Shown here: positions 49,164-60,947 of the stretch, piece by piece
Numbering within the stretch: the first letter of the stretch is position 1
Layout of the letters: each line of letters begins with the position of its first letter
From: Arabidopsis thaliana
Lineage: Eukaryota > Streptophyta > Magnoliopsida > Brassicales > Brassicaceae
Reading direction: 5' to 3'
Assembly: GCF_000001735.4 (NCBI RefSeq)
Contig: NC_003070.9
Location: forward strand, 310,001 to 374,000
Length of the DNA: 64,000 bases
Position numbers and translations under genes: made by a program
Notes under the pieces: model-generated
What the model was told of the DNA's origin: nothing
What the model saw: only the letters and a program-made list of their open reading frames with translations
The model's database searches: none

Positions 49164-50441
49164 TTAGGAAGAGGTGAGGCTGCGGATGAGAAGGCCTTCG
49201 AAGGTGATTCCAGGTCCGAAAGCTAAGCCAAGTCCCCACTCTTGTGCTGCGTCACCTTTCTTCTTCAGCTCATCTCTCATATACTCCATCACATACAGTA
49301 TCGTGTTGCTGCTCACGTTCCCGTAATCCACCAACGCCCTTCTGCTGCTCTCCAGCTTCTCTTTCTCCAGCTTCAGTTTTGTCTCCAGACGGTTCAGAAT
49401 CGCAGGTCCTCCTGGATGAACAGCCCAGAACATGTCATTGAACTCCATCGACTCATCGCCAGCCTTTCCCATCAGCTTCTTGCAGAACTCTTCTATGTTC
49501 TCCTCTATCTTCTGCGGGAGGTCTCGTCCAAGCTTGAAGTTTATGCCTTCCTCAGTCAACCTCCCCTCGATCACGTTCTGTGTCCCCGGCAAGAACTGCT
49601 GAACCGCATAGTGCAGCTCCATGAAAGGAGCTTCACACTCTCTCGGGTCAGCTCCGATGATCACAGCAGCTGCACCATCTCCAAACAGAGCAGCTCCAAC
49701 TAGGTCGTACGGACGCGCTTTGTTTGGTGGCCGAAATCCGAGAATGGTGGTTTCAGAGGTTGTGAGCAGAACACGGCTTCCGGGGTTGTTCTCAGCAATG
49801 TCTTTGGCCACACGGAGGCCAGTCACACCTCCGTAGCATCCCAGAAAATACAGCATCACTCTGTTCACGTCATTCCTCAGGCCTAGCTTTGCTGAGAGGT
49901 AAAGGTCACCACCGGGTAAACGGATCTCGCTTGAGGAAACGTAGACAATGTGAGTGATGTCTTCCACTGGCCTTCCCCATTCCTTGATGCAACCTAAACT
50001 GGCTTCCAATGCCATTTCCACAACCGCCTCGTTTGCAATTTCAAGTCTTTGCTTGATTGTTGGTGAACCCTCTGTTGTTAGCTCAGGGTATTTAGCCAGT
50101 ATCTCTCGCGTCAACACAGTGTATCGCGTCTTCACGGTTGTCGTTTTGCCTAAACAACAGCACAAAACATTAGAAAGCTTTCAGCATTTCACAAGAGAGC
50201 ATAGCTGTCTGAAAAAAATATAAAGAGACTGAGGCTTACACAAGTGTTCCAGCTTTTCTTTGATAAACGCGTCATCACATTTGGTGTCTCGTAGAAATCC
50301 TTCCACTAGATTCTCCTGAGGAACGACTTGGCTTGGGAAGGCTTTGCCAAGAGCAAGCAGTGTTGCCTTTCCGGCATTTGCGACACGCCTTGTGGATTTG
50401 CTGCTTAGCTTCTCAACACCATTCATCCTAGAATTCGACAT
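49164..50441 (-). CDS. LAP6: anther type III polyketide synthase LAP6/PKSA
   Basis: Chalcone-synthase-like enzyme (AT1G02050, LESS ADHESIVE POLLEN 6) that condenses hydroxy fatty acyl-CoA with malonyl-CoA to alkyl pyrones for sporopollenin in the tapetum. Two exons, 50240-50441 and 49164-50149; 395 aa. The intron splits a Cys codon (Cys68), where CHS-family introns usually fall. Catalytic triad visible: Cys172 in YFLGCYGG, His312 in WAVHPGGPA, Asn345 in YGNVSSNT. The GFGPG-type loop reads AFGPGITFEG. Pathway partners such as ACOS5, CYP703A2 and TKPR1 are not in the window. Confidence 0.97.
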
Positions 50442-50917
50442 TTCTTTTCAAGCGCAGAAGGAAAAAACTCAATTAGATATTGGGAAGAAAGATGGTGGAT
50501 GCAGAATATCAGCAAATGGCAAAGGATTATAAAGGAAGGGTTGAGGGTTTTCTTGGGGAGAGTTTGGTGCTGAAGAGTGAAGATCATGTAAAGAGAGAAA
50601 CGGTTATTTTATTAGGGTTTGGTGATTCTTTGGCCTGTGTTGGTTAGAAATGCAAAAAACACCATGAAACCTATTTTCCCGGGATAAGTAATATAAGCCT
50701 AATCTACTTAGGAAATAGGTACCATGAAGGTGAAAGTTAGGAACAGAGAGTTGCAACGTCCATAGAGACCTGTAACAGACACGATGAATACAAACTTGCT
50801 TAATTGCTGAGGGCCAAAAATTTTACAATTGCCAATGGATAATTTTAGACACAGAATTGAAAACGGAACAAAGAGAGAGGATCCTGTTTACCAGAAACCA
50901 GATGCACGGTCTATCCT
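50442..50917. promoter_or_regulatory. LAP6 promoter / PPR 3' end
   Basis: 476 bp between two minus-strand genes. Despite its tapetal gene, this upstream gap is short, so the LAP6 promoter must be compact or reach into the PPR gene. Confidence 0.5.
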
Positions 50918-53050
50918 TCATTCTAATACAGAGCAATCATCTGATTCTCTCAATGTAGCCATCCTCTTTGACACAAACTGAAGTTCTTCCCACTTTCCAG
51001 CAGCCTCTAAGGCATTCCTCAAAACCACGTGGCAGCTAAGCTGTTGGTGGTTTCCTAGTTCTACTAATTCATTGTACAAACTAAACGCTTCAGAGTGTCT
51101 CTTATGCTTACAGAGTCCTTCTATGACCGTGTTGCATGTGTCGATATCTACCATTTGACTTTTTTCCAGACAAAACAGAACAAGTGTATGTGCATCAAGT
51201 AGTTTTCTATTCTCGCAGAGGTAACCAAGTAATTCCTCCATCTTAACCAAATACCCGTTATCATAAAGCAACCTAACAATCAGAAATGCCTTCTCTTTCT
51301 GTGCACTACTAAAAAGCAATCTGACAACCTGCGTTGAAAGATCAATGTTCTGTCTTATTCGTTTTTCCAACATTAGCGTTACCAAGCAGAAAGACTCGTT
51401 AGCAAATTTCCTTTTCGCAAGTTCTGCAAGTACAGAATGGAAAGTGGTTGCAACAGGAAGATAAGAGCTCCTTAGCATCCTTTGTAGGGTATCGTGAGCA
51501 AGAAGAGCTTCACCTATCTTCAACAGTCCATCAATCAATAACTCGTAAGTTTCAAGATCAGGTACAAATTCCCGCCTGAGCATTAGAACCAACAGCTCAT
51601 AAGCAGGCTTGAATTTACCTTCTCTGCAGTGACCCGTTATCAAAGTCTTGTAAGAGGGCGGATCTTGCACTCCTCTTTTCATCAGCTGCCTGAAAACTTT
51701 CTCCGCTTGTTTTGTTTTCCCATTGGCACATAAGTATTCAAACATTGGGTTATAAGCTGCAGCGAGAGGCTTGCATTCATCCTTACCTAACAATACTTCC
51801 TTCTCAAATAACTCATTGAACAATGTCTCAGCTCTATCAAATTCGTTTCTCATGCACAGAGTACGAATCAAAACACTATAAGAAGCTGAATCAGGATGCA
51901 ACTTCATATTCAGCATTTCTTGGAACACCTTCATCGCTGCATCCAAATGACCAGCATCGCAGTGGGCTTTGATCAAAATATTAAAAGTGCAGGCATCTGG
52001 AGCGAAAGTGGTAAATGCGTCGTTCCCTCCAATCAAGATATCTTTGATCTCATCATATCTGTGAGCCTCAGAGAGCCCCTTGATCAGAGTATTGTAAGTA
52101 ACAGCATTGGGTTTCAGCCCTCTACTCAGCATGTCATGAAACACAAGCACTGCTTCATCAATTTCCTGCTTCATACAATAGCCTCGCACCAGAGTAGTGT
52201 AACTAACAACGTTGGGATGCACATCGGTTGCTTTCTTCAACATTCCACTCAAAACATTATGTGCAATCTTGACCTTGCCGGCTCTGCATAACCCATCGAT
52301 GATCGTGTTATATGTAACAACGTCAGGATTGCAATGATACAGCTCCATATCCTTAAAAATCCTAAAGGCTTCATCGACCATGGAGTTCTTACAAAACCCA
52401 TTTATCAATGTATTGAAAGTATAGGAGTCTGGGGTAACCCCGTAGGTACGACGCATTTCGTCGAACAAGTCATGGGCCATTCCAGTTCTGCCACGCTTGA
52501 GCAAAATGGAGAGAAGACTGTTGAAGGTAAGAACGGAAGGGGAGATGCCCATCTGCTTCATGGTCTGGAACAGCTTCACTGACTCCTGGAAGAGCCCAGC
52601 GTTCCCGTAGCTCCTAATCAAGCTGTTGAAGTAGCGATCCTGGAGCTTGACGCAGCCATTAGACCTTCTCTCGATGGAGAACAAGAAATTGCGAGCCACA
52701 TTGAGATTGCGAGCTCGACCGAGGAACTCTAACATGAGGAAGAAAGACTGCTCTTTGTGAGAAAACCCCTTGTTGGAAACCCAGTCAAAGAACCGGAGAC
52801 CATCCGCAGGGACCTTGATGAGACGCAGGGTTTGGAGAACGGTGGTTCTGGAGATGGTTTGGGACGGATGAAGAGATGATAGTGAAGACTCGAGTTCGTC
52901 CGACCACGGGTTAGAGTTCACGGCACGGGCCAAGGACCTGGCGAGTTTTGATTTGGTGGACCTTTCTTCATTGGTAACTTTGGCGGCTCGGAGAACTGGT
53001 TGAGACTTGGAGACAAACAAAGCATGGAGTTTAGGTACAGAAGATACCAT
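50918..53050 (-). CDS. pentatricopeptide repeat protein, P class (AT1G02060-like)
   Basis: Intronless, 710 aa from the first ATG at 53050 (the frame is open to a TTG at 53128). The N terminus is basic and Ser-rich with few acidic residues, so probably mitochondrial, though this is not certain. About fourteen P-type PPR motifs follow, e.g. LTFNSLLSILLKRGRTGMA, YTFNTLINGFCKNSMVDEA, VTYNTIIDGLCRAGKVKIA and VSYTTLVRGYCMKQEIDEA, with Asn/Asp at many RNA-code positions. No E or DYW domain. Probably a stabiliser, splicing or translation factor of an organelle RNA. Site II motifs lie upstream. Confidence 0.94.
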   Translation of the reverse strand: MVSSVPKLHALFVSKSQPVLRAAKVTNEERSTKSKLARSLARAVNSNPWSDELESSLSSLHPSQTISRTTVLQTLRLIKVPADGLRFFDWVSNKGFSHKEQSFFLMLEFLGRARNLNVARNFLFSIERRSNGCVKLQDRYFNSLIRSYGNAGLFQESVKLFQTMKQMGISPSVLTFNSLLSILLKRGRTGMAHDLFDEMRRTYGVTPDSYTFNTLINGFCKNSMVDEAFRIFKDMELYHCNPDVVTYNTIIDGLCRAGKVKIAHNVLSGMLKKATDVHPNVVSYTTLVRGYCMKQEIDEAVLVFHDMLSRGLKPNAVTYNTLIKGLSEAHRYDEIKDILIGGNDAFTTFAPDACTFNILIKAHCDAGHLDAAMKVFQEMLNMKLHPDSASYSVLIRTLCMRNEFDRAETLFNELFEKEVLLGKDECKPLAAAYNPMFEYLCANGKTKQAEKVFRQLMKRGVQDPPSYKTLITGHCREGKFKPAYELLVLMLRREFVPDLETYELLIDGLLKIGEALLAHDTLQRMLRSSYLPVATTFHSVLAELAKRKFANESFCLVTLMLEKRIRQNIDLSTQVVRLLFSSAQKEKAFLIVRLLYDNGYLVKMEELLGYLCENRKLLDAHTLVLFCLEKSQMVDIDTCNTVIEGLCKHKRHSEAFSLYNELVELGNHQQLSCHVVLRNALEAAGKWEELQFVSKRMATLRESDDCSVLE

Positions 53051-55624
53051 TGCAGAAGAAAGTTGCCGCGAAATATGGCGGCACACGTCCGCCGCTCCTC
53101 CACCCCTTCCGGCGGACCAAGAGAACAAACCCTTTCTTCTTCATTCTATAACTCTCTAAGGCCCAATCTAAATGGGCTCCTCTTTGTTCTAGATAACTTT
53201 ACTTTAGGCCCAATTATAGAGGTGGCCCCGACACAATATTTTGTTTTGTTTTAAACTTTAAAAAAAAAAGGAGAAGAAGCAACAGCATATAATTAAGTCC
53301 TAGCTATTAATCATCATCCATAGCATATCAGTAAGTTTTTGAAGATAGATTGTTTGATTGCATACAGATTTTAAAATAATGTTAAACCCTGAAGTAAACT
53401 TGTAACTGCACCAACACAAGACGTGGTGTATGGATGATCTACTACATTCCGTTTCCCTTTCATTGGGAATCAATTTGCGGACTAGTTTAAAACAATCGCA
53501 TATGCATAATACTTGCGCAGTAATTAGGGAAGAAAGGAGGTGGGGGTAATGAGTGAGAAAGTGCAATAAGTGGGTATCTCTCAAATTAAGAGAGAGATGT
53601 TGACAAGGCAACAAGTTTGGTGTAACATTATCCTCCTCCTTTTATTTTGCCTTTTTCTCTATTTTTATATATATGCACAGTCTTTTTTACTCTTAATAAA
53701 ATACACTGTTAATTCCTCGGATACCAACGGAATCGGTTGAATAAATTATGGATGTTACAGTATACACACTATGTAGGGACTTCTTAATTTATTTTGGTAT
53801 AGTTAGAAAGATAGCTTATCGTTAGAGCGATTGAGAGCTTTTCATTATAATTAGGAGTTAGTTTACTTTAATTGTGATAACTGCCTTAGTAGATACATAA
53901 GTACACTATCAATTGACTACTTTGAGTGAATTAAAAAAGCCTCCTAACAGCGTACTATATGTACATCAGAATAAGTTGTAGTAGGAGCAGCATTCCTATT
54001 TTCAATATTGTACACTGTATTAAAACAAAAACAAAAAAGTAGAAGACAGGATTATGCATATAAATATATATCCCAGAACCAAATATGAAAATAGAAAATT
54101 TGGTTTTCGGGTTTATAATTTGTTTTAGAAAAAAAAAAAAGAGAGAGAGAGAGGGGCAAGGATAATAGAGACAGGAGTCCGTACGGTTTCGGGGGTCAAC
54201 GTCGATGGCAGCCTTTGAGCACCTAAAAATAGGGGACCCACGCCATTACCAATTACAAAACCTCACTCTCTCGTCTATGCTCAGCTAACCCTACTCTCTT
54301 CCCTGTGCTGCCACGTGATCACCATCCGATTAATCGGGACCGTTCGATTAAGTAGAGATAGCAGCGCGTGAGGTAGAGAAAGAAGAGAGAGAGAGAGTTG
54401 GCGAATAATAGTAATTTGTTGTTTGGGGGTGAGTGGGTGTACGTTAGCAAGATACGATCGGTCATTCTGTCTTCCCTAAAACGATCAACCTCCAACTTGC
54501 TACCTATTTACACTTTTGCCATCCTGTCTTTCGAAACCCCAACACCGTTTTTGCCTCTTATCTCTCTCTCTTTTTTGGCCTTTTCCTCCTTTTTTTTTTG
54601 TGGTTAATTGAAATAGATATTTTATTTCTCTCTATTCTTAAAAAAAACCACGTATAAACTTGTAACTGACTACGATGATTTATCTCATTCTCATATCTTA
54701 TTTATCGCTAGTAAAAAAGAAAACAAATGTAAGAGAGAGGCCCAGCAGGGGAACAGAAGCGGGTCCCGACATAATTAAATAAGTGTAGAACAAACGCGTT
54801 TTTTACTCTTCTTTTTCCTTAACCACACGATCACCACCAATACTAGCTAGACCCTTTTCTTTCTTTTTTTTTAAAGTCCTGCGGGGGCTATATATGTATC
54901 ATCCATATATACAATACGCTGTTAAAAAATAACATAGTAAGAGTCTGTCTATACATACTTGTGTGTTTAATTTGTTTGTCAAACAAAAGTTCAATTAGAG
55001 GCTCCATCAACAGTTGCTAAGTAGTGAGTTACGTTTTTTCGATATTCAAATTAATCCTACGTAGGTACTACTAAGATTACAAATTAGAAAGCTTTGAAAA
55101 ATACTAGTAGTAAAAAGGGGCAGATGATTGGTAAATAATAATTTAAATTGTTTTTAGTAAAAAAGGGCACAGACACTCACACACACACTGCTTTCACGAC
55201 CCATGTGAGTTTTCTTTCTTCTCCATCTTCACTTTTTTAAGTAGCTAGATGACAAGACAGACAGCTATCTCTCTTTTTTTTTTACGAAGAAGAAGATCAA
55301 AAAAAAAATGAATTTTAAAAAGGGACCTTTAAGAGAGATGGTGGGAGAGAGAGCAATAGAGAGAGAAGGAAATCCACCCCCACAAATAGAAAGTTAGGGT
55401 TTATTGGAAAAAAAGAAAGAGAGTGTGTCTCTGTGTGTGATTCTAATAGAGGTGTAGTACGTCGCTTTGCTTTCAGTCCATTAAAACCATTCCATAACCT
55501 ATTCCGCACCGACATGTCTCCTCCCCCTTTCCTTTATTAGCCTCTCTCTCTCTTTTTCACTACTCCGTCTTGATTTTATAAACAAAAGAAAGAAAGAGAG
55601 AGAGATCTTCCTCGGGATTGCAAC
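53051..55624. promoter_or_regulatory. divergent region PPR / SPL8 (SPL8 upstream region)
   Basis: 2.57 kb. Next to the PPR gene are GGCCCA at 53160-53165 and 53207-53212 and TGGGCT at 53173-53178. The SPL8 side is AT-rich with several GA/CT runs (near 54140, 54380, 55340-55370, 55540-55610) and a long pyrimidine/purine leader. No coding gene or transposon seen. Confidence 0.55.
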
Positions 55625-57149
55625 ATGTTGGACTACGAATGGGATAATCCTTCCTCCATCGTTCTCTCCGGAGATGAAAGAAACCCGGACTCTGACCCGA
55701 CCCGGTCATCCTTCTCCTTTTTCGACCCCATCTCCCATTACAACAACGACCACCGTCACATCACCATTTCTCCTCCCCTCCTCTCTTCCTTCTCTAACCA
55801 ACAACAACAGCATCACCTCACCCTCTACGGTCAGACCAACAGCAACAACCAGTTTCTTCATCATCACCATCACCACCACTCCTTGTACGGGTCCACCACC
55901 ACCACCACTCCTTACGGCGCCTCCGATCCCATCTACCATCCCCACTCTTCCGCTCCGCCAGCCTCCTTGTTCTCCTACGACCAGACAGGACCGGGCTCGG
56001 GATCCGGATCTTCCTACAACTTCCTCATCCCCAAGACAGAAGTGGATTTCACGTCCAACAGGATCGGGCTGAACCTGGGAGGCCGTACGTACTTCTCAGC
56101 GGCGGACGACGACTTCGTGAGCAGGCTATACAGGAGGTCTCGACCAGGTGAGTCAGGGATGGCGAACTCGCTGAGCACGCCGCGGTGCCAAGCAGAGGGA
56201 TGCAACGCGGATCTGAGCCACGCGAAACACTACCACAGAAGGCACAAAGTGTGCGAATTCCACTCAAAAGCATCGACGGTTGTAGCCGCCGGACTAAGCC
56301 AAAGGTTTTGCCAGCAATGCAGCAGGTTTGTGCCCCCTAAAGTTGCCACCTTTGACCTTTTTTAAATAAATAAAAAAATACTATAGCTGTGGGGTTTCGG
56401 CTATCTTCTCTTCTCTTCGTCCGTACATCCTTAATCTTGTTCTATCTTAGTTTTTAGATCTTCTTTGGATCTCCTTTTTTTTCATTAGTTAGTTAGCTTC
56501 CCTTTTTGTTTATTAATTAATTTACAATCACTGCTAAAGGATCGACACAATCATTGAGAGGGTTCGTACTGTGTGGTGTGGGGGATCCCGATATGGCTTT
56601 CTCTCGTCCTTTCCAACCAAATCATTTTAGCCCTAACTAACCAACCAAACTCTTATCACTAATTCTCCATCTCATCATCATCATCTGATTTATACATATA
56701 TATATCGAAATAATCAATACAGGTTCCATTTGCTGTCGGAATTCGACAACGGGAAACGGAGCTGCCGTAAGCGACTTGCTGACCATAACCGCCGCCGCCG
56801 TAAATGTCACCAATCAGCCTCCGCCACCCAAGACACCGGCACCGGCAAGACTACTCCAAGTACGTACTTAATTCTCTTATCATATATATATATATATATA
56901 TATCCTCTTTCAAATTAAGATAATCTCTAGATATATGTGTGCATTTAATTAATAAATGGGAATATGTGATGATGATGATGACCAGAGTCACCGAACGATT
57001 CGGGTGTTAAAGCGTCATCGTCACCGTCGTCCAACGCGCCGCCTACGATATCACTGGAGTGCTTCCGGCAAAGGCAGTTCCAAACGACAGCGTCTTCATC
57101 CACGTCAGCGTCTTCGTCTTCAAATTCAATGTTTTTCTCCAGCGGATAG
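55625..57149 (+). CDS. SPL8: SBP-box transcription factor SPL8
   Basis: SQUAMOSA promoter-binding-like 8 (AT1G02065), needed for anther and ovule development. Three exons: 55625-56325, 56723-56859, 56986-57149; 333 aa. SBP domain about residues 187-262: zinc 1 with Cys188, Cys193, Cys210, His213; zinc 2 with Cys229, Cys232, His236, Cys248; overlapping bipartite nuclear signal KR..NRRRRK. The N-terminal part has Ser, Thr and Tyr runs and seven His at 79-85. The first intron splits the second zinc site, as in the family. No miR156 target (ALSLLS coding motif) is present, in line with what is known for SPL8. Confidence 0.97.
56882..56903. repeat. (AT)11 microsatellite in SPL8 intron 2
   Basis: Eleven AT units right after the intron 2 donor; a likely polymorphic marker. 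Confidence 0.85.
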
Positions 57150-60100
57150 TTATAAGCTTTACTCATATGATATATTATGCTTAAAATGAGAAATCAAAGG
57201 ACTCTTCAATATCACTAGTTAATGCTAGCTGTCTATCATCTGAATTAGTCGGTAATGTGTAACGTTTTATTTCATGTCTCTCGTTTCGTTTGTCGTTTTC
57301 ATATTGTTTTTGACTTAGTAGAGGTTTATTTAATTAACCAACAACATATCAGATTTCTGATTCTATTATCAATATCTCCTTACAAAAATAACAATTTTCA
57401 AAAGATGTCTTCAAAAGAAAAAAAGAAAGAAATTGAAAGTGTGATTGATATATTATTGCTGGTAAAAGCAAAGACCGGGGAGAGTACTCGTGCATGGTGG
57501 TTCGTTCATCGTTTATTCATTTCGGGGAACTGAATTATTGACTCTCTCTCTCTCTCTCTGTCTGCTGTCTGATGCTGAGCTGCTGGAATTTTCCTATAAA
57601 ACTACAAGAAACCAATATTTTAGAAAGTGACCGATCAATGTACGTCCACGTGGTTTTACCGTCTTTTAAAAACAAAATAATATAAAGAAATACAGTAGTA
57701 TTAGGTTGTTGTTGTCCCCCATTTTGAAGCTAAAAATCATACAATTTTTTTGTCAAATTAAATCAGTATCCCCACCGAGATTAATAATTTGCACTTTGAT
57801 CGGTTGTGATATTAGTAAATGCTTGTCTACCCCACAACGGATGGATGATATAGGAGACGTTGACAAAATTAAGCGATTTTCCAAGCTAGTACCAAGTAGT
57901 AGTATATATGCTCCGCGTTACTTGATTTTTGTTACTTGCCAAAATTCATGATAAAACAATTGCTATGATGAAATAAAAAGAGCCGATCTGAGTATTGTTT
58001 GTTGCATATGTATATTCATTCCTCCCCTTGCTATTGTTATGCCGTAAGAACTCAACGAGGACTTTGCCATTGGTTCCCCTGATTCCAGCTGGGTGGGTCC
58101 ATCGTTTTGCACACGTGTCATATTTGGGTTGGATTTTTTGGCAAAGTGGTTGGGTCTGCGAGCTAATTTTCATCAGAGCGCTGCACCCACACGTGATCAT
58201 TTTCTGGCACTAACCTCCCGGTACGGTGTGGTGGGGATGCATCAAAATAAAGGCCCAAATGCATGGCCCAACCATTTATAACACTACACACACTCGTATA
58301 CTATCTATTTATTATCCCTTCCTTTTCACTAATTAGGCCACGGATCAAATTGATGAATGATATTCCGAAGACTAGGGCTCTCTGATTATGGACCGCCCCA
58401 CTCGCATCTCCTATGTAGTTTACGTATTAGTAGATTTATGTCAATTATATGTGTATGCATATGTCGCTGTTACATAAAGTCCTATGTTTTATTATACAAC
58501 CTAAGTTATCTAACTCTTTGCCGTGACAGGGATCGGACTGTCCACATTCATGTAATTTATTCATGTCCCGCCCTATTTATTTTTGTTAATTGAATTGAAC
58601 CAACTCATTTTTATTTCTATATATCCACTAAATAAATAAAATGAACAGACAAGAAAGAAAAAGCGTTGTGGTGCTGAAAAGTCAATGATTACAGACAAAT
58701 GTGGAGGAGACTTGTATCATTTTATTTATCATCCAAGGACTTTGGGAAGAGAGTATCCAAAGTCTTAGCATTATACAACTGCTTCAATCATTACGTCACC
58801 ACGTGTACGACTATATATTATCACTTTCTCATTTCATCTCATGTGTATATCTCAATCTTATTATAAGAATCACGACACAAAATAAAAAGTTTAGCAATAG
58901 CCTATATATACAAGTAAAAAATGTTCTAACAAATGCAAAGCATAGTGTTATGTAGAAAAGATGATCAAATCAATAGTTTGATGTGTCCCTCGAGGACTTG
59001 ACTTCAGTAAAATATATGAATTTTATTCAGTCTAATTTTTGTGGATGTTCGATAACATTTACATGCATTTTTAAAGGAACGCCTAAAAAAAGATTGTTAC
59101 AAAATAAATGTGCAAGCTTTTAAGTTGTTACACCTAGTATTTGCGAGCATTAAATCCGTAGTTTCATTATAAAACTATACATCAAATAACCATAGTATAT
59201 AACAATATAATGGTGATGGATGATATACTACTTTCTTACATTTTAAAAATTGATTACTATATTATGCTGAGTTGGTGGAATAAACTTTTCAAAAGATAAT
59301 ATTACATAAGGTGTATTTAATTTTATGGGACAATATAAGTTACGTTGATGCAAAAAAAGTTCTTCTAAACTTGCTGTGATTATATGGGCCAGTATCAGTG
59401 TTGAGGAACCCAAACAAGTTAATTTTCGAGCCCACTATGATTTAAATCCCATTGTTTCTTCCCTACTAACTTACTACGAAATATATTTTTCTGTTGGCAT
59501 ATCACATATGTATGTGAATGGCCTAATGGGATTATATAACTCTTTTTGATGCCCGTTATGGATTCCATTTTTCAAGATCAAAAAAAAAAAAAAAAACGGC
59601 TGTGTCATTTAATTACTGGACAAGGAGCTGGCTATTTGTCTGTATTCATAAACAGTGTTTGTATCATTATTTAACGAATATTGTTTCCATAAGTACACAC
59701 GAATATATTCTTATACATACGGGATATTTAGACAGGATTGGTACGATTCGTAGTCGATACACCATACTAATTTAGACCGACCCTTATTATTATTACATGT
59801 ACTAAGTGCTTCTAGTACTAGCTAGCTATTACCCCCACTTCTTCTTTTCATTCTAGTATATGTTTTTCCCCACCGTTCGTATTTATATACAAAAAATATA
59901 TATATATAATATTCCTTTGGTCCACATATTAATTCCCGTATCAAATTGTAAATCACGTACTTGTTGATTTTGTGAATGTACACGCGTACGCCTCCCTAAC
60001 ATTTGTTGACAATTAGGGTTTGCGGATATGTATCTTGATTTATACGATTTTACACGAATCACGATGACTTCCGATTGTACTCGCATTATTAATGGTATTT

Positions 60101-60444
60101 AACGACGAAACCTAAAGGAACCCAGACCTATATTTATATATACGTGGATGTTAAGTTTAATAAAGATCTTTACGAAAGGTTTTAAAGAAAAAGGAGTCTT
60201 TTACGCAAATTGCAGTTATTAATAGCTTATATGGTGATTAAGAAAACACAAGCTCACGCCAAACACACATTCATTTCATATATATAAACACAAAGTAAAA
60301 AGGAAAAAAGGATGAAAACAAACAACGACGTTTTCTTTTTTAATTTGCTCTCTCCGTAGTCTAATTATACATAATTTAATCACACAGTCTCGAAAGAGTA
60401 GTATGATTATAGTAAGTCTTCTAATACCTCTCGTTTAGGTGGAA
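57150..60444. other. 3.3-kb gene-free region between SPL8 and the PHD-like gene
   Basis: AT-rich. Contains a (CT)9 run at 57543-57560, two ACACGTG-type G-boxes near 58107 and 58190, and a poly-A run at 59580-59596. Small open frames here have no protein-like composition. No transposon termini or RNA gene recognised. Confidence 0.55.
57543..57560. repeat. (CT)9 microsatellite
   Basis: Nine CT units about 400 bp after the SPL8 stop. Confidence 0.8.
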
Positions 60445-60947
60445 CTAACACATGACATCTTTGAGAAGCTTGTACCTTCGTGTGGCCGTCTTAGGCGACG
60501 TAACTCCGCCTCCATCTCCAGCAACGCCCTTGGCTACTTGATCGTGACGGTTATTGTTATGCTTGATCCGGTGGCCGGGCGAATATTCCGATCTGTTTGA
60601 GAAGTCATTTTCATATTTAACCGAAGAAGAAGGCTTCTTTGAAGAAGAACCGCCATGTCTAGCAACGTTGCTCAGCTTCCGGTCGTCGCTGCGGCACCAG
60701 TCGCAAATCTCGGTAGGCTCCGCAAACTGGCCGTAGTAGTTGCTACAATAACTATATATATATATACACACATATATGATCAATTAAGAAACCCATTAAT
60801 AGCCGTGAATGGTCACTCTGATATACATATGCATGAATGATGAAGGAGGACTACTTACGAGTGTTGGAAGCGGCAGCGGCAGTGACCGCAGCTGAAGAGC
60901 TTGTCGGAGAAACCGACATCACCGCACATGCAACACACTCTCTCCAT
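60445..60947 (-). CDS. small PHD-like zinc-finger protein (AT1G02070-like)
   Basis: Two exons, 60859-60947 and 60445-60742; 128 aa. The first 50 residues form a compact Cys/His finger: CxxCGDxGF, then LFSCGHCRCRFQHS, then ICDWC, reminiscent of a degenerate PHD/zinc-ribbon seen in a small plant family. The rest is basic and Ser/Lys/Arg-rich without a domain, ending in RRYKLLKDVMC, which suggests a nuclear protein. The intron lies inside the finger. Function unknown; chromatin or protein binding is a guess from the fold. Confidence 0.85.

Noticed and set aside
58064..58156. Possible miRNA-type foldback (ACTTTGCCA with TGGCAAAGT)
   Set aside because: Only 9 bp pair, arms diverge at once, and the loop is about 70 nt; not a precursor structure.
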